NCBI GenBank assembly: GCA_964006375.1
Contig: OZ023266.1
Span: 18,446,090-18,510,089 of the forward strand
DNA: 64,000 bases
Source: Tillus elongatus
Lineage: Eukaryota > Arthropoda > Insecta > Coleoptera > Cleridae
Direction: 5' to 3'
This document shows positions 29,011 to 41,440 of the stretch, piece by piece. The number at the start of each line of letters is the position of its first letter. Position 1 is the first letter of the stretch. The position numbers and the translations under genes were made by a program. The notes under the pieces are model-generated. The model did not search any database. It was given only the letters and a program-made list of their open reading frames with translations, and was not told where the DNA came from.

Positions 29011-29949
29011 AGTACAGGCAATAGAGGAGCCCGTTACTCTTGTCCATAATGCACTAAACTACAGGAGTTTTTTTTTGATAGATAGATTTAGAATTACGTA
29101 CTGAATGTAAAAACACAAAATCCTTACAAATTAGGAGGGCGGAAGTGCCGCCATTTTGAGAAAAACCGTTTCGACCTATATCTCCATAACCGTGCACCTT
29201 AGGCCAAAAATGGTAATGACCTTTATTGTAGAGAATTGCATTTTTCATCTTTTTTGTTACATTTTTCTTTTTGTATAACTCACCGTTTACAACTTCTACG
29301 ACTATTAGCATTCATTTATTGACTTTTTTACCTATTTCTTTGTTAATAATTGTTTAAAAAATAAAATGCTTATAACTTAACTTTTCAATTGACAAATTTC
29401 CTACAATTTTTGCAAAAATTTTTTTTTTCTTAAATCAATACTTTCAAAGTTATAACGCATTAAATCTTGCCCTTTTCAATCGACAAATTTTTCTGGAAAT
29501 ATTTTAGTAAAATAAAGGACAATGACGGTTGAAGCTAAGACTTCAGGCTTTGTAAAACATTCTTTTTAAGACATTTTCTTTTCATAGCTTATATTAGTTT
29601 CAGGTTCTTTGCGTAAATGTTGCCAATTTTGACGTTTTAATTCGCGACTTTGACGTTTTGAGGAAAACCCCAATTTATTTTTCTTTAAATGTCTATAACT
29701 TTCTTGTCTTTGAACCTACAGACCTAAATTTTGGTACCTAACTTACCTATAATAACATGTACCAAATTTAGTTGCCCTTACTTTGTTATTTCCGGAGATA
29801 TAATTTTTTTTCGAAAGCAAACACAAAATTTTCACGGAAAACCTGGGCCGGTTTTCTTGGCTAACGAACCTATCCAAACCACTTACAAGAGGAAGGTATT
29901 CACCAAATTTAATTAAAATCGGCCCTTTCGTTTTTGAGTAATCGGTGTG

Positions 29950-30022
<73 letters not shown>

Positions 30023-30475
30023 CTGAACCCGGATATGTGTTCTAGGAGGCATAATTAGCGCCTATTTCTCATTAGTGGACATTAAAAGTTCTAGAAAATG
30101 TGTCGATTGAAAAGTCAAATTATAAGCATTTTATTTTTTAAACAATTATTAACAAAGATATAGGTAAAAAAGTTAATAAATGAATGCTAATAGTCGTATA
30201 AGTTGTAAACGGTGAGTCATACAAAAAAAAGATTTAACAAAAAAGATGAAAAATGCAATTATCTACAATAAAGGTCATTACCATTTTTGGTCTAAAGTGC
30301 ACGGTTACGGAGATATAGGTCGAAACGGTTTTTCTCAAAATGGCGGCACTTACGCCCTCCTAATTTGTAAGGATTTTGTGTTTTTACATTCAGTACGTAA
30401 TTCTGAACCTATCTATCAAAAAAAAAATAACTCCTGTAGTTTAATGCAGAAAAAAAATCTCTATTGCCTGTACTA
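29011..30475 (-). mobile_element. FB1 copy 2: long-inverted-repeat element with HINE core
   Basis: Reverse-oriented second copy of the element at 3402-6700, without that copy's nested insertions. Ends TA-GTACAGGCAATAGAG and CTCTATTGCCTGTAC-TA. The arms, 29011-29405 and 30090-30475, are inverted copies sharing TTTTGAGAAAAACCG and CTAAAGTGCACGG-type sequence. Inside are 300 bp of unique DNA (29406-29740) and a HINE core with AT array 29953-30017. The uninterrupted left arm here (TTGACTTTTTTACC at about 29318) is the empty site for the HINE insertion in copy 1. Confidence 0.75.
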
Positions 30476-30929
30476 TTCAGTAGATCTAGAAATTGCCTCT
30501 AAATGGATGCCTATATTGTTAGACAAGGTCAGATAGATATATCAGGATTCCGCTGTTATTGCAAACATAATCTCCAAATTAAGTTTCAAGTGGACAGGCT
30601 ACGAAAATATATCACAATAAACAATCGACGGGGTTGCTATTTACGACAACACTAATTTGAATCTGTAGATATCAGGAAAATGTTAATAATTAAATTTTTT
30701 ATTGAAAGTCGTTCAATTTGTTTAAAATAAATCTAGAACTGCGTTTTATTATGTATAAATATTAAGCTTCTTATTTTTACGGCATTTAAAAGTCATCTCC
30801 ATCTCTCTAGTTTAATTTGACAACATCACTATTTGTGATTTCTTAACTGACAGGAGTCATGAGAGAAACGTGTAGGTTCTGCGCATAACTTCAAAATCGA
30901 CTCCGCTAATACCTTAGAATCTCATAATA
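30476..30929. other. unassigned intergenic sequence
   Basis: No recognised feature. Confidence 0.45.
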
Positions 30930-30943
30930 TACAACAACTACCT

Positions 30944-31303
30944 GTGTGTGTGTGTGTTTTGTTTCTTTAACGTCGGCCTATTTCCGCTACTATGGCCAAT
31001 CACCGACGTCAGGGAGCAGTTTCACCTCACTATCCTGGAAATTTTGCCGAACCCCTGCCTTTCTGTGAGGAGGGTATGGATCTTTAACGTGCCCAACATC
31101 GCATGGACACGGGACCGACGGCTTTACGCCCACACCGAAGAGCGGAACGTGTAGACATTCAACTTGCTCAAATACAATACCACAACCTCGGTTGATGTTA
31201 ATGTTACAGTTTGTACTGAAAAAGTGAAAGGAGTACCCTGGGATCGAACCCAGTACCCTTCGGTTCAAAGGCACACGTTCTTATCCCTAAAACACCGAGG
31301 CTC
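30944..31303 (-). mobile_element. complete tRNA-derived SINE with 14-bp target duplication
   Basis: Flanked by identical TACAACAACTACCT at 30930-30943 and 31304-31317. On the minus strand the 5' head is tRNA-like, with an A-box-like GGTGTTTTAGGGATAAG and a perfect B box GGTTCGATCCC, so RNA polymerase III transcription is expected. The body carries GGCACGTTAAAGATCC and, near the 3' end, GACGTTAAAGAAACA. The tail is a CA repeat. About 360 bp. The body resembles the central domain of widespread metazoan SINEs; that family link is inferred. Confidence 0.88.
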
Positions 31304-31317
31304 TACAACAACTACCT

Positions 31318-31790
31318 ATATTCTAAGGTTAATACAAATAGTAGGTCAACAATAACCCAACTTTTAATTTTAACATAACTTTAACAAATGCCTTTGGCCG
31401 TCAACTGTGACTGTAATACATTATGATTATACCATCCAATCAAACAAGTAAGAAAGTCGTTATGTACATTAGATTCCGGTTTTTAATCAATGCATGTTGG
31501 TATTGTATTATTAAAGTGAAACAAAATGATTTCAAGAAGAAGTATACCTACCGCAAACCTATAAGTATAATACCCTAGGGTACCTAGGTACTTATGGTTT
31601 TCTTTACTCTCAGGTTTTACTCTCTATGGAACATTTGAAGTAAAAAAAACTACATAATATAAAGTAGTTTATTTTACATATACAATCAGATGCACAATGT
31701 AAATTATTAAAATTTTAAATTCAAATTTTTGTATTGTTTATATTTATTTCATTTTCAAAAAGTATGGATACAGTAATAGTAAATAAGTGT
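31318..31790. other. unassigned intergenic sequence
   Basis: No recognised feature. Confidence 0.45.
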
Positions 31791-31794
31791 TGAA

Positions 31795-32300
31795 AAGAGT
31801 TTAGGTGCAGCGAGTGCGTTATGGTAGCAAATTTTTGTAAAAATAATTCAGATAGTGACAACTCAATTTTCCATTAAACTAGAATCTTCAGTTTTGATAC
31901 ATAGTAATACTCATATAAAGGCAGTGTGGGTACTAGATTTGAAAAATAACTCCAAATTTCCTTTAAAAAACTTTTTTGTTATTCTGTTTGCAGAAACTGG
32001 TTAGATTGAGTTGACTAGAATGGATCATCCAAGCGATTAATAAGGAAAAATACCAGCCACGTTAATAACTTGGCAGATACATTCATGTTGGAAATAAAAA
32101 TTTTCGGTAAATTTGTAGTTTAGCATACGAAGGACTTTTAGAAAAAAATTCAGGAAAATGCTTAGAACCCTTTCTGAATGCACATGCCACAAGAAAAATG
32201 TATTGCAAACGGCCCGTAAGAAAGTGACACGACCAGGAGTGAATAGGAGTGGTGGGCGGAGAAGAAGATAAAGAGGAAATGTGAGCGGAAAGTTCGAAAA
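31795..32300 (-). mobile_element. HINE-like 3' terminus plus dispersed repeats
   Basis: The reverse-oriented terminal hairpin (GTGCAGCGAGTGCGTTATGG) is at about 31804. It is followed by dispersed-repeat sequence (TTGAGTTGACTAGAATGG, ATTAATAAGGAAAAATACC, also at 24590 and 26580) and, at 32210-32275, a block similar to 18890-18950. No AT array or coding. Confidence 0.55.
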
Positions 32301-32838
32301 ACCTCTATAAGCTACCTTTTACCCATTTTGCGGCTATACTTACTAGGGTACGGTTTTGGGTACTTTGCAGGAATCTGAGATGGGACTCAGACACACCGCC
32401 CCAGGCTAACATGCCGTAACGTAGAGCACTCTCAATCAATGCATCATATACAATACGCAGATGTTTATTATCCAACATTTCTTTAATGAATCTCAATTTA
32501 TACAGCAATATCCTAAGTTTTTTAACCAATTTTTGAATATAGAAATCCCATCTCATATGGCAATCTATATGAAGTCCCAGATAGGATACTTTGTTCACCT
32601 TTCGTATTACCAAATCACTACCAACACTGATTGCATCATAAGAGAGCAAACAGTGGACGTAAGATGAGAAAGCGATAAAGGTTCACGGTCCACCATCTAT
32701 CAGAAAACCATGACATAATCACCTCAAGATCCCTCTCAACTAGTTTTTTTAGGGACCACCACTGTCGGCCGTATAGAAAATTGCAGTATAATCCGCGTAC
32801 CCTACCACTTTGCCCATACAGCGCAATTTAAAAAGATC

Positions 32839-32839
<1 letters not shown>

Positions 32840-32905
<66 letters not shown>
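32840..32905. repeat. AT array inside the LINE-D RT gene
   Basis: Sits exactly where the LINE encodes the Ile-Tyr stretch of the FNIYINDL motif (ATATATATT-type codons). That suggests in-place expansion, not insertion of a HINE; no HINE blocks flank it. Confidence 0.85.
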
Positions 32906-32912
<7 letters not shown>

Positions 32913-34344
32913 TAAAAAGCAAGGGACCCAAAATTATTCCCTGACGGACAACAAATTTACGAATTTCACTCTTTGAGGTCTACTCACTGTGTCATTTATC
33001 TTGACTACTTGAAATCTGTCAGTCATATAGCTCTTAAACAACTTATGTTGTTTACCTCCTACACCAGTACTCTCCAGAACCTCCAGCGGTTTCACATGGC
33101 TAACAGTGTCAAAAGCTTTTTTCAAATCTATAAAAATGCATAATGACGGATGATTGCCTTTGTCATATATGATGGAGGTTAGATTATTTGCAGCATCCTG
33201 AAAGGTTTTTTTTTTTCACAAAAACCATATTGCCTATCAGACAACAGATTATATTTCCGCAGGTACCTGTTTAGTCGCTCTTTCAGTATCATCTCCAAAA
33301 CTTTTCCGACATTGGAAACCAAAGAAATCGGCCTATAATTCGTCACATCTAGGCAATCTTCGCCTTTATAAAAAGGTTTCACAAGGCCGAAATTGAAAAC
33401 TCCGGGAAACGTTGCCTCCTCAATACCTCTATTGTATATAAAAACAAGTGGGGTTAGGATTAGATCCACAACCTGTTTAAGGACCTCTGAACGTATACCA
33501 TCATGCCCACGAGCTCTCTTGTTCTTTAGGCGCAGTATCATCCTTTTAACCTCATATTCATCTGTGGGAAGCAGAGCCATTGAACGTGGAAACCGTATGT
33601 CCTTAAAATGTCTAGAGCTCCTTTTGCTTCCAGCACGTTTTTTACCAACTGAGAAAAAGTAATCATTAAAATAATCTGCCATACTTAGATGATCTTGCAG
33701 GAGCCTGCCTTCCTTAGTTTTTATGCGCTCTACGTTCTTGTACCTGTGTCCATTATTCATCCTGTTGATTGTTGTACATAGACATTTGGAGCTGTCTCTT
33801 GCCTTGCTTATAAAATCTCCATAGAATTTCTTCTTGGTTGTCCTAATTAAATCATTGAGTTTATTTCGGTATCTTTTATACTCATCAAACAACTCAGCAT
33901 TGTCAGGATCCTTTTGCACTTCCCTATACAATCTATGCTTTGTTTGTACCGATCGCATTATACCACTGGTAATCCACTCTGTTTTTCCTTTTTTGTTTCT
34001 TGGGTATATACCGTCTTGTGGATAATATTTTGAAAACTTTCCATAAATATCTCAGCTGTTTCCTCGATATCGCCACAGTTATAAACATGTGTCCGGCTTT
34101 GATACCGCAGCCTTCTCTTCAATCTCTCACCGTCCAAGGGATACTTATAATTCATTTCGCCACCCTCCGAGCAACACACGGGAAATTGTATTTGCAATAC
34201 TGTTGAGAAATGATCCGTTATACCGGATTTTACTACAACCGGCACATATTCCATCTGACGAATATTTGATTTTATAAACATGTGATCGATGCAGGTATTC
34301 GAGTTTCTGCAGCTCCTTGTCGTCTCATCAATCAATGATAGGTA

Positions 34345-34363
34345 CCCCCCCCCCCCCCCCCCC
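34345..34363. repeat. 19-base C homopolymer
   Basis: Reads as poly-G on the LINE-D coding strand, giving a glycine run in the endonuclease. Likely length-variable and prone to sequencing error. Confidence 0.9.
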
Positions 34364-34545
34364 GAAGAAAATATATCCAGGTAGTGATGGGCATTAACAT
34401 CATTTGACAATATATCCAAATTAAGGTCACCCAAAAATAAATGTATCTGCCACCTCCTTTTAACTGTTTGCAAATATGTTTGTAGTTCTTTATTATATAT
34501 AGCTGTACCAGTAGCATTAACGTAAAGCATGAAAAAATCATCATA

Positions 34546-36045
34546 TTTTCAAGAGCCGAAACAATATTTTTAGCAAACTTAAAAAAGTATATGAATATTT
34601 AATAAATTATAATCAGTATCTTAATTGTGGGGTTTTTGTGTGCATGTTTTACTTATAAATAACATTACGCAAAATCTGCAGGTGTCATGTCCATAAAACA
34701 AGAACAAATAGCACATTTGCTTCCTTTACATCTTATAAGTACATTTATTATCCATCTCAAAGGGAACATCCATAAATCAGAACATCTAAAATACAAGAAA
34801 CTCTCTATCCCATATATTCCTCGGTGATGTTTGATTTATGAGGTTGGCAACATGATTGGTACAGGAGTTATAAAATATGTGATATCGATAGGGGAAAGAC
34901 AAACATACATACACACATACAAGACGGGACACAAGTATAAAGCTACAAAGGGAATAAGCACATTTCAATGTAAAAACCTTTAGCGAGAACGTCCATGACA
35001 GCACAAAGCTCCTAAGCCGGGGGTTTAGAGAAGAAAGACTGCTAATAGAGCTTTCTAGAGCTTTTACCGGCGCGCTGAAACCCAATTCATGATCCAATAA
35101 CAAAAGACAACGATATTACCGGCCGCTCGGACAAAGACGACGTCATTCAGGAACGCGCGATGCGACTTTCGATCCCCGTGGCTTCCCCAAAACCTTATTC
35201 GCCCCCTCAGAGCCGCAGATTGGATCATCGCAGTTGCCACACCGAAAGCGGTGCGATAGCTGTACCAACTTGGAAAGTACATTCTTAATTTAATGGATGA
35301 TCTTCTGAAAAAGTTCCGGTCTTTACAGCTACTCTCTCCTAGTTTCCTATCACGTCGTTCGTTTGTTAACTTTATTTATAACTGAGGATTTTATACGACA
35401 AAGAAGTTTTGTGGCAGAGTGATTGCGATGTAGTGAAAGGGACTCTTACTCGTGAACGTAAATCAGTCAAGTTATATGGGCTAGCAATCAAAATGGGCAA
35501 TGTTTTTTGTAAATAAATTTCAGATTTATAATTTGCAAATATAAACTGAAGGCAAACTAATTTGAAAATATACGGGGATAAGGATTAAAGTGATGCAAAT
35601 TTGGTTTCATCTTTACAACAAAGTTCCTTGTTCCGCCCTAGATGTCAGCAATTTAACGCAGCTTTCGTTTGAATCGGAATTTGGCTACACTAAGCGAATT
35701 AATTCAGATATATTTTAAATATTATTGGTATCACTAATGAGCTCAAATAAGAGCAAAAAATGTGTTTCCAATAATAGTCTTAATATGTCTATCCTTGCGT
35801 TACGACGAAACCGGTCTTTGTCTCCTGCTATATATCCTACCATAAAGTCTCGGTAGGACTGAAGCGATGGTGGCTAGCGAGTAATGTAATTCAATACCCG
35901 TCGTGTTATTAGTCAGAGGAGCAGTTGCTTTCGCTTGCTGGTTTTCTTCCCACAACTTCCTTCCCTTCTTGGTGAACTGTAAATACGTAGAAGCTTAAAA
36001 AAACCATCACAACACCAGAGGTTGCGCTATTCTCCATTGCATATA

Positions 36046-36047
<2 letters not shown>
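34546..36047. other. unassigned, less AT-rich sequence without recognised repeats
   Basis: 1.5 kb without HINE blocks, arrays or transposon domains. 35040-35260 is the most GC-balanced stretch of the region (GGCCGCTCGG, CCCCGTGGCTTCCCC). A short open stretch near 35425-35515 (SDCDVVKGTLTRERKSVKL) has no recognised homology. This is one of the few candidates for host-derived sequence. Confidence 0.4.

Positions 36048-36137
<90 letters not shown>
36048..36137. repeat. AT dinucleotide array
   Basis: Abuts the left end of the mariner-like nest at 36138. Confidence 0.95.
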
Positions 36138-36139
<2 letters not shown>

Positions 36140-36285
36140 AACACCCATTTAAAGGCGGGCCACCCTCACAACTTTTTATTTATAGAGCGACTTTAATGAA
36201 ACTATTGAAATCTAGAGGGGGAAAGTGTACTTTGGGGCTAAGTGACATCCCGTTTTTTAAAAACCAAGGCCTACTTTTTTTAAAT

Positions 36286-37271
36286 TCAAGAACACACCAC
36301 GGGGGTCACAGCCTAAATACTATCGTACTGTGCGTGTCGACAAGGAGGAAAGAGACAACTTGTTAATTCTGGACTTGGAGGTTTGGAGGTTCGGAGGAGA
36401 AGGAAAAACATGTGCCAGCAAGGAATTCCACAACTTGGAAGTCCTCGGGACAAAAGAGCGGGTATAACAAGATGTTATATGTATGGTGACCTGGACAGTA
36501 AAATGTTGCATTCGCTCTGTTCCCCTGGTAGATCTGTTGGGGGCAGCAGGTGGAGGAACTATGGAAGAAAGCTCCTCTGAGCAGTGCCCGTGCAGATATC
36601 TATAAAAGAGAGAGAGAGAGAGAGAGAGAGAGTGGTCACCAACTGCACGTCGGTGGGAAAGGCAGGGCAGCCCTTGGGTGAGGGTAGGGTCACCGATGAG
36701 AGATATAGCTCTCTTCTGAATGAAGTCCAGGATAGCGAGTGTAGAAGCGGCAGCGGCACCCCAGATGTGGGAGCAGTATTCGAGGTTTGGCCTTACTTGT
36801 GAAGTATATAAGATATGCAGATTAGCTGGTGAAAATTATTTGCGAGCCCGAAAGAGGAAGCTTACTTTCTTAGCAGCCGCTTCTGTAATTGATGTGACAT
36901 GTTGGTGCCAATTGAGATTTCGATCCACAGAAATGCCAACAAGTGAAAAGGACTCATTACTTTGAATAACTTGGTTGTTCATTGTGATGGATCTAGGGTT
37001 GGTGTATCTCTTATGAGACAGAAAGCAAGACTGAGATTTGGTGGAGTTGAATCGTACAAGATTTCTACTTCCTCAGTCTAATATTTTTTGTAGATCCACA
37101 GAGACAGAACCCTCCATGAGTCTGCGATCCTCATCTAATCGGGCTAAAGAGGCAGGCTTAGAATATTGTATATTTGAGTGGAGGTGTTGTCGTCCGCATA
37201 ACTGTGAACTGGGTTAAATGTGCTAGAGAGGAGGTCATTGATGTGGAAAAGAAACAAAGTAGGGACTAAAG
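36286..37271 (-). pseudogene. LINE-A copy 4: RT C-terminal half
   Basis: Reverse-oriented LINE-A tail inserted into a mariner terminal repeat. The C-terminal frame 36320-36511 reads SFVPRTSKLWNSLL; upstream frames retain the thumb, and a damaged YADD region lies near 37190. A GA dinucleotide run at 36607-36633 interrupts it. Truncated at about 37271. Its 3' end lacks the A-rich tail of copy 1. Confidence 0.85.
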
Positions 37272-37805
37272 CTAAAGCTGATCACTTTTAGAGTCTGAAA
37301 ATTCCATATACCATATCACAGATTTTTTAGAAAAATTTGCGCACGCCACTAAATTTAGCGTCCGCTAAAATGCGCTAATTTTAATGAAGAAATATTGCAT
37401 ATTAATGATTCTATGACTAAATGGCGAATCGGGCTATTCATTATGAAATTAAGCTTCTTGTCCAGTAATCCATGTGATAACAAATTGAGCGATTGTGACC
37501 AAACTTTTTTTGGAATGTGGAAGGAGGAAAAGTGTACTCTGGGGTCAAGTGCAATCCCGTTTTTTAACAACCAAGGCCTACTAGATCACTTTTACAGGCT
37601 GCAAATGTCAAAAATCATATTAGCAATTTTTTTATAAAACAAATCTGCTTACGCCACTGAATTAGGCGTCCGCTAAAATGGAACTTTACCAATTTTCTTT
37701 AAAAAATATTGGATATTAAAGATTCTATGACTAAATGGCAAATCGGGCTATTCATTATGAAATTAAGCTTCTTATCCAGTAATCCGTGTTTATTAAACTC
37801 TACAG

Positions 37806-38450
37806 TCAATCGTCATCAAGACAAATTGGTCCGATTAAGCGGTCTCCAAAAATGCCAGTCCAGACTTTCAATTTCTGTGGAGTTTGAGTGTGGACTTCCT
37901 GAAAATTTCTTGGATTATTATCTGCCCAACAACGACAATTATGACGATTGACTGTAGTATTTAGTAAAAACGTACACTCGTCTGAAAAGCAGATATTGAA
38001 CAGAAAGTTCCCGTTATCAGCTATTCGTGCAGTCATAACTTCACAAAACTCCAGCCGCCGATCAAAATCATCTTCATTCAGTTGTTGTACAATATGAATT
38101 TTGTACGGGTGAAATTTATGATGCTTCAATATTCGCTGAATAGTTATTCTTTTGATGTTTGAAACAGTGTCCAATTTTCTCGTGCTCAAAGTTGGGTCTG
38201 CAGCAATTTGTCCTAAAGCTTCAATATCAGTAGTCTCATTTCTAACGGGAAATTCACGTTCAGGATCCCCTTTTTTGTTGGCTACTGAACCACTTTGTCG
38301 AAACTTTGCAACTAACTCCAAAATGTATTTTTTGTTAACATGTCTGTTCGGATGTCGTTCATTAAACAACTTTGAGGTACGGTTGGCACAGTCATCGTTT
38401 TTGAAAAAAAGAGTAATTATTTCAACTCTTTCTTCTACAGAATACGCCAT
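37806..38450 (-). pseudogene. mariner-like transposase, N-terminal half
   Basis: Start ATG at 38450 (MAYSVEERVEIITLFFKN); the leader upstream to 38753 is open but looks non-coding. Helix-turn-helix regions (NRTSKLFNERHPNRH, ITIQRILKHHKFHPYKI) precede the first catalytic Asp in ICFSDECTF. The frame stops just after RLIGPICLDDD at the inner terminal repeat. The second and third catalytic Asp are missing through internal deletion, so it is inactive. Confidence 0.85.
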
Positions 38451-38754
38451 TGTGAAATTATTTTCGGTAGTACTATCAAGTATCAAACCGACCGATAAAC
38501 TGAAATAATAAACCGCATTTCTTTCATTCCTATAAGGAATGTTCTGATAGTCAGTTTTTTGTTTACAAACCAACAAAGCATTGACTATCAGCACATTTCT
38601 TATCGGAATGAGTGAAATGCGTTTTTGCATCTTCAACTGTGAATATTTTTTAAACGAAAAGAAAGAGCTTTCAAACAATGTAACACTCGACCCGTGTTCC
38701 CTATTTAAAAGATAAGGGTTGTTATCACCACCCTTAAGGGGTTGATGTGACAAA

Positions 38755-38870
38755 GTTGAGTGTTATGTCAAAACAAAATTTAAACTGACTCCGGATATGT
38801 GTTCTAGGGGGCCTAATTAGATTTTTTTTCAAAATTCAAATTAAGGAAAATTCACAAAAGCCTACCCAAC
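38755..38870 (-). mobile_element. HINE-like 5' fragment
   Basis: Reverse-oriented family 5' block (AAACTGACTCCGGATATG, GGGGGCCTAATTAG, GGAAAATTCAC) with no AT array. It joins directly to a piece of the 18526-18797 foldback end (TTGATGTGACAAAGTTGAG). Confidence 0.65.
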
Positions 38871-39085
38871 AGTGATTCATAAGATTGGTAATCTTGGTTT
38901 ATATAAACTCACAAAACATCTCTAACTTAGCATGCTCTAATGTTACAGCTCCATAGTGGTGAACATTATTCTTAATAGCAGGCTTTTGAATTATTTAAGT
39001 CTGATAAACAAATCACGAAATGTCAAATTAATTAGGTCAGTAGTAAAATTTACGTATTGTTCCTCAAGTACACGGTCAAATAAGG

Positions 39086-40163
39086 ATGGCTGGTAATTTA
39101 ACTTTATTGCACAAAATTGAAATGGTAAAACTTCGTGGTGCCAGTTGCAGGTCCATAGGTAAAGTAGATCGAATTTTTAGTAATAGACATCGAGAGCTTT
39201 ACAACATTAGCATATCTCCTGTTGGGCGAGTGTGCAATAGTTTTAACACATACGGAACTGTGGCTAAGCACATTTAAAATAATGGTAATCTACAACGGCA
39301 AAGGAGAAACAATGAAAATTGTTTCACCGAAAATCCGAGAAACAGTTTAAGAATTGCAAGTTTAGAGCTACAGTTACCACGGGAAACAATAAGGAGATAC
39401 CTTAAAAAGTACAACAATATGAAGCCCTTTATACCAACATTTCTGCACACTTTAGAAGAAGGCGACAGTGACAAGCGAACGGAATATTGTTTATGATGCC
39501 AAGGAGAAGCTCATAATGACAGGAAAACCATTTTGTGGACTGACGAGACAACATTCACCACAAATGGAACGGTTAATTCCCAAAATACAAGGCATTAGGC
39601 ACAAAAAACTCCAGAATGGGTGATACGTTGTAGACGGCAGTATTCACAAAAAGTAAATGTCTTAATAATTGACCCATTCATTTTTGAAGGCAATTGGAAC
39701 AGCCAAAGTTTTTAAGATATTTTTTTTTTGAATAATAACTTCTCAGATGCTATCGGTAAACTTCCACTAGCAGAAGTGTCTGATCTACTGTTTCAATTAA
39801 ATGGCTCTCCTATCCACAATGCCAGGACTGTGAGGGCGTGGTTGGAAGAACATTTTTCTAATCGGTGGATAATACGAAATCGTGGATTAATATAGTTTAC
39901 TTCCAGGTCTCCCGACTTAACCCCCCCCCCAGGTTTTTCTATGGAGGGTTTATTAAAGAAAAAGGCTACAATATCTGCCCAACCAATGGAGAAGAACTCC
40001 GTGATAGGATAAGACAGGATTTCGCTAAAATTAAACCAAACCAATTGTCTAATGTTATGGCAAACATTGAAAGGCGATACAATAAATGTATTCACTTAAA
40101 TGGAGGTTTAGTTGAAATCCAGAATTTTCAGTTAATGCATGGGTCATGTAAATTAATTCTATG
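39086..40163 (+). pseudogene. second mariner-like transposase, degenerate
   Basis: Starts MAGNLTLLHKIEMVKL. Several frames are needed. The first catalytic Asp is visible as ILWTDETTFTTNGTVN near 39535. The region expected to hold the second reads QLNGSPIHNARTVRAWLEEH near 39800, so the usual Asp is Asn. The third is present in RSPDLTP near 39915, followed by a C run. Stops at 39277, 39496, 39597, 39713 and 39894. A different lineage from the 37806 gene although both share this nest. Confidence 0.8.
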
Positions 40164-40640
40164 ATTTTATTGTGTTAATATTTTCTTGTTATTTTATTAC
40201 AAACAAGAGCGATGTTAACAAAATAGTAATACATTTGTATTTAATAAATACAATGCGTTTTATTACACCAAATTAAAAATTACATTACAATTAAAAACAT
40301 TCATTTGTTGTCACATGGATTACTGGATAAGAAGCTTAAATTCATAATGAACAGCCCGATTCGCCATTTAATCGTAGAATCATTAATATCGAATATTTGA
40401 TGAAATTTGGTAAAGACCAATTTTAGCGGATGACGAATTCAGTGGCGTATGTAGATTTTTTAAATCGCTAATATGGTTTTTGAATTTTTCAGTCTCTGAA
40501 AGTGATGGAATAGGCCTTGCGGGATGCCACTTGGCGGAAAACTACACTTTTCCATCTTTCACATTAAAATTTTTTTTGTCAAAATCGCTCTATTAAAACA
40601 AGTTATGATGTTGGCCCGCTTTCAAATGGGTCACTCTGTA

Positions 40641-41349
40641 TGTATTATACCGATAATTAAAAAAATAGTAGGCCGATTTTGATGAAATTTTTTAGGTACC
40701 CCCTTTTTTCAGTAGCTTGGATCAGTTCGTTGTCTAGGAAAATCGGACCAGTTTTTTCGGAAAAATCTTGAGATTGCTTTTAGAAAATTTTCGTGTCTCT
40801 GAAAGTAACAAAGTTACGGCAACCAAATTTGGTATCCATGTTTCCAATATCACACGTACCTTACAAAAATTCAGATCTCCAAGTTAGAACAAAAGATAAG
40901 TTATGAGCATTTAAAAACATTTTGGTTGTCGCTGGTGATCAGAGAAGGCCACAAGACCAAAATAAATTGTGTGGTTGACAAAACCTATTGAATACTACAG
41001 ACAAGCATTAGGTTTTCTTGGCGCAAAAACACCAAGGAATACCAAAAAAGTAGTTTGAAAATTATATAGGTTTTCTTCTTAAAGCCTCAAATTCGCGATT
41101 TTAGACGACAAAATTGGCGATATTTAAACATACAGATTCTGGAAGGATCGTGGGTTATGTAGTACAGATTTGGTAAGAAATATGGTAAACAAAGCCTTAA
41201 GTTTCTACTTCAAGCGCCATTGTGCTTCAGTCTCCAAAAATATTTGTAGAAAGTTCATTTCAAATAGACCCTTTCTCTGATGCTTTAGCAGTAGTTTAAG
41301 TTACAAGAGTTTGCGATTTAATAGTCTAATATTTTTTATTTAGCAAAGA

Positions 41350-41438
<89 letters not shown>

Positions 41439-41440
41439 AT
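40641..41440 (+). mobile_element. diverged HINE/FB1-type right half
   Basis: The post-array block (CCGATAATTAAAAAAATAG, GCTTGGATCAGTTCG) starts directly at the mariner end. About 400 bp similar to the FB1-specific unique region follows (AAATTCGCGATTTTAG, AAATTGGCGATATTT). An AT array at 41351-41425 follows. The left half is not recognised. Confidence 0.55.

Larger units (their letters stand above)
32305..34545 (-). pseudogene. LINE-D: endonuclease plus reverse transcriptase remnant
   Basis: Most complete LINE in the window (Jockey/CR1 group). 33958-34530 is the apurinic endonuclease C-terminal part (LFLGDLNLDIL, SNTCIDHMFIKS, SGITDHFSTVL). 33179-33958 is the RT N-terminal/fingers region (RLKNKRARGHDGIRSEVLK, DVTNYRPISLVSNVGKVLE, RQYGF). 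32934-33125 has KKAFDTVSHVK. An AT array then splits the GPLLFN...INDL motif, and the catalytic box near 32790 reads GYADYTAIFY, the second Asp changed to Tyr. 32305-32649 is the thumb (VSYLGLHIDCHMRW). A 19-base homopolymer lies in the endonuclease. Frameshifts near 33180 and in the RT core. Confidence 0.9.
36138..40638. mobile_element. nested mariner-like elements with long terminal repeats
   Basis: The outer ends CAAACACCCATTT (36138) and AAATGGGTCACTCTG (40638) are inverted and TA-flanked. The left repeat is split by a LINE-A insertion between CCAAGGCCTACT and GATCACTTTT. A second, related left-type repeat follows at 37476-37805, so two related elements are nested or tandem. They share TCTATGACTAAATGGC and GGGCTATTCATTATG with the inverted right repeat at 40312-40638. 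Two unlike transposase remnants lie inside. Confidence 0.7.

Noticed and set aside
31183..31303. Independent tRNA gene at the SINE head
   Set aside because: The target duplication encloses the whole 360-bp unit, and the head lacks a closed acceptor stem, so it is the SINE promoter region.
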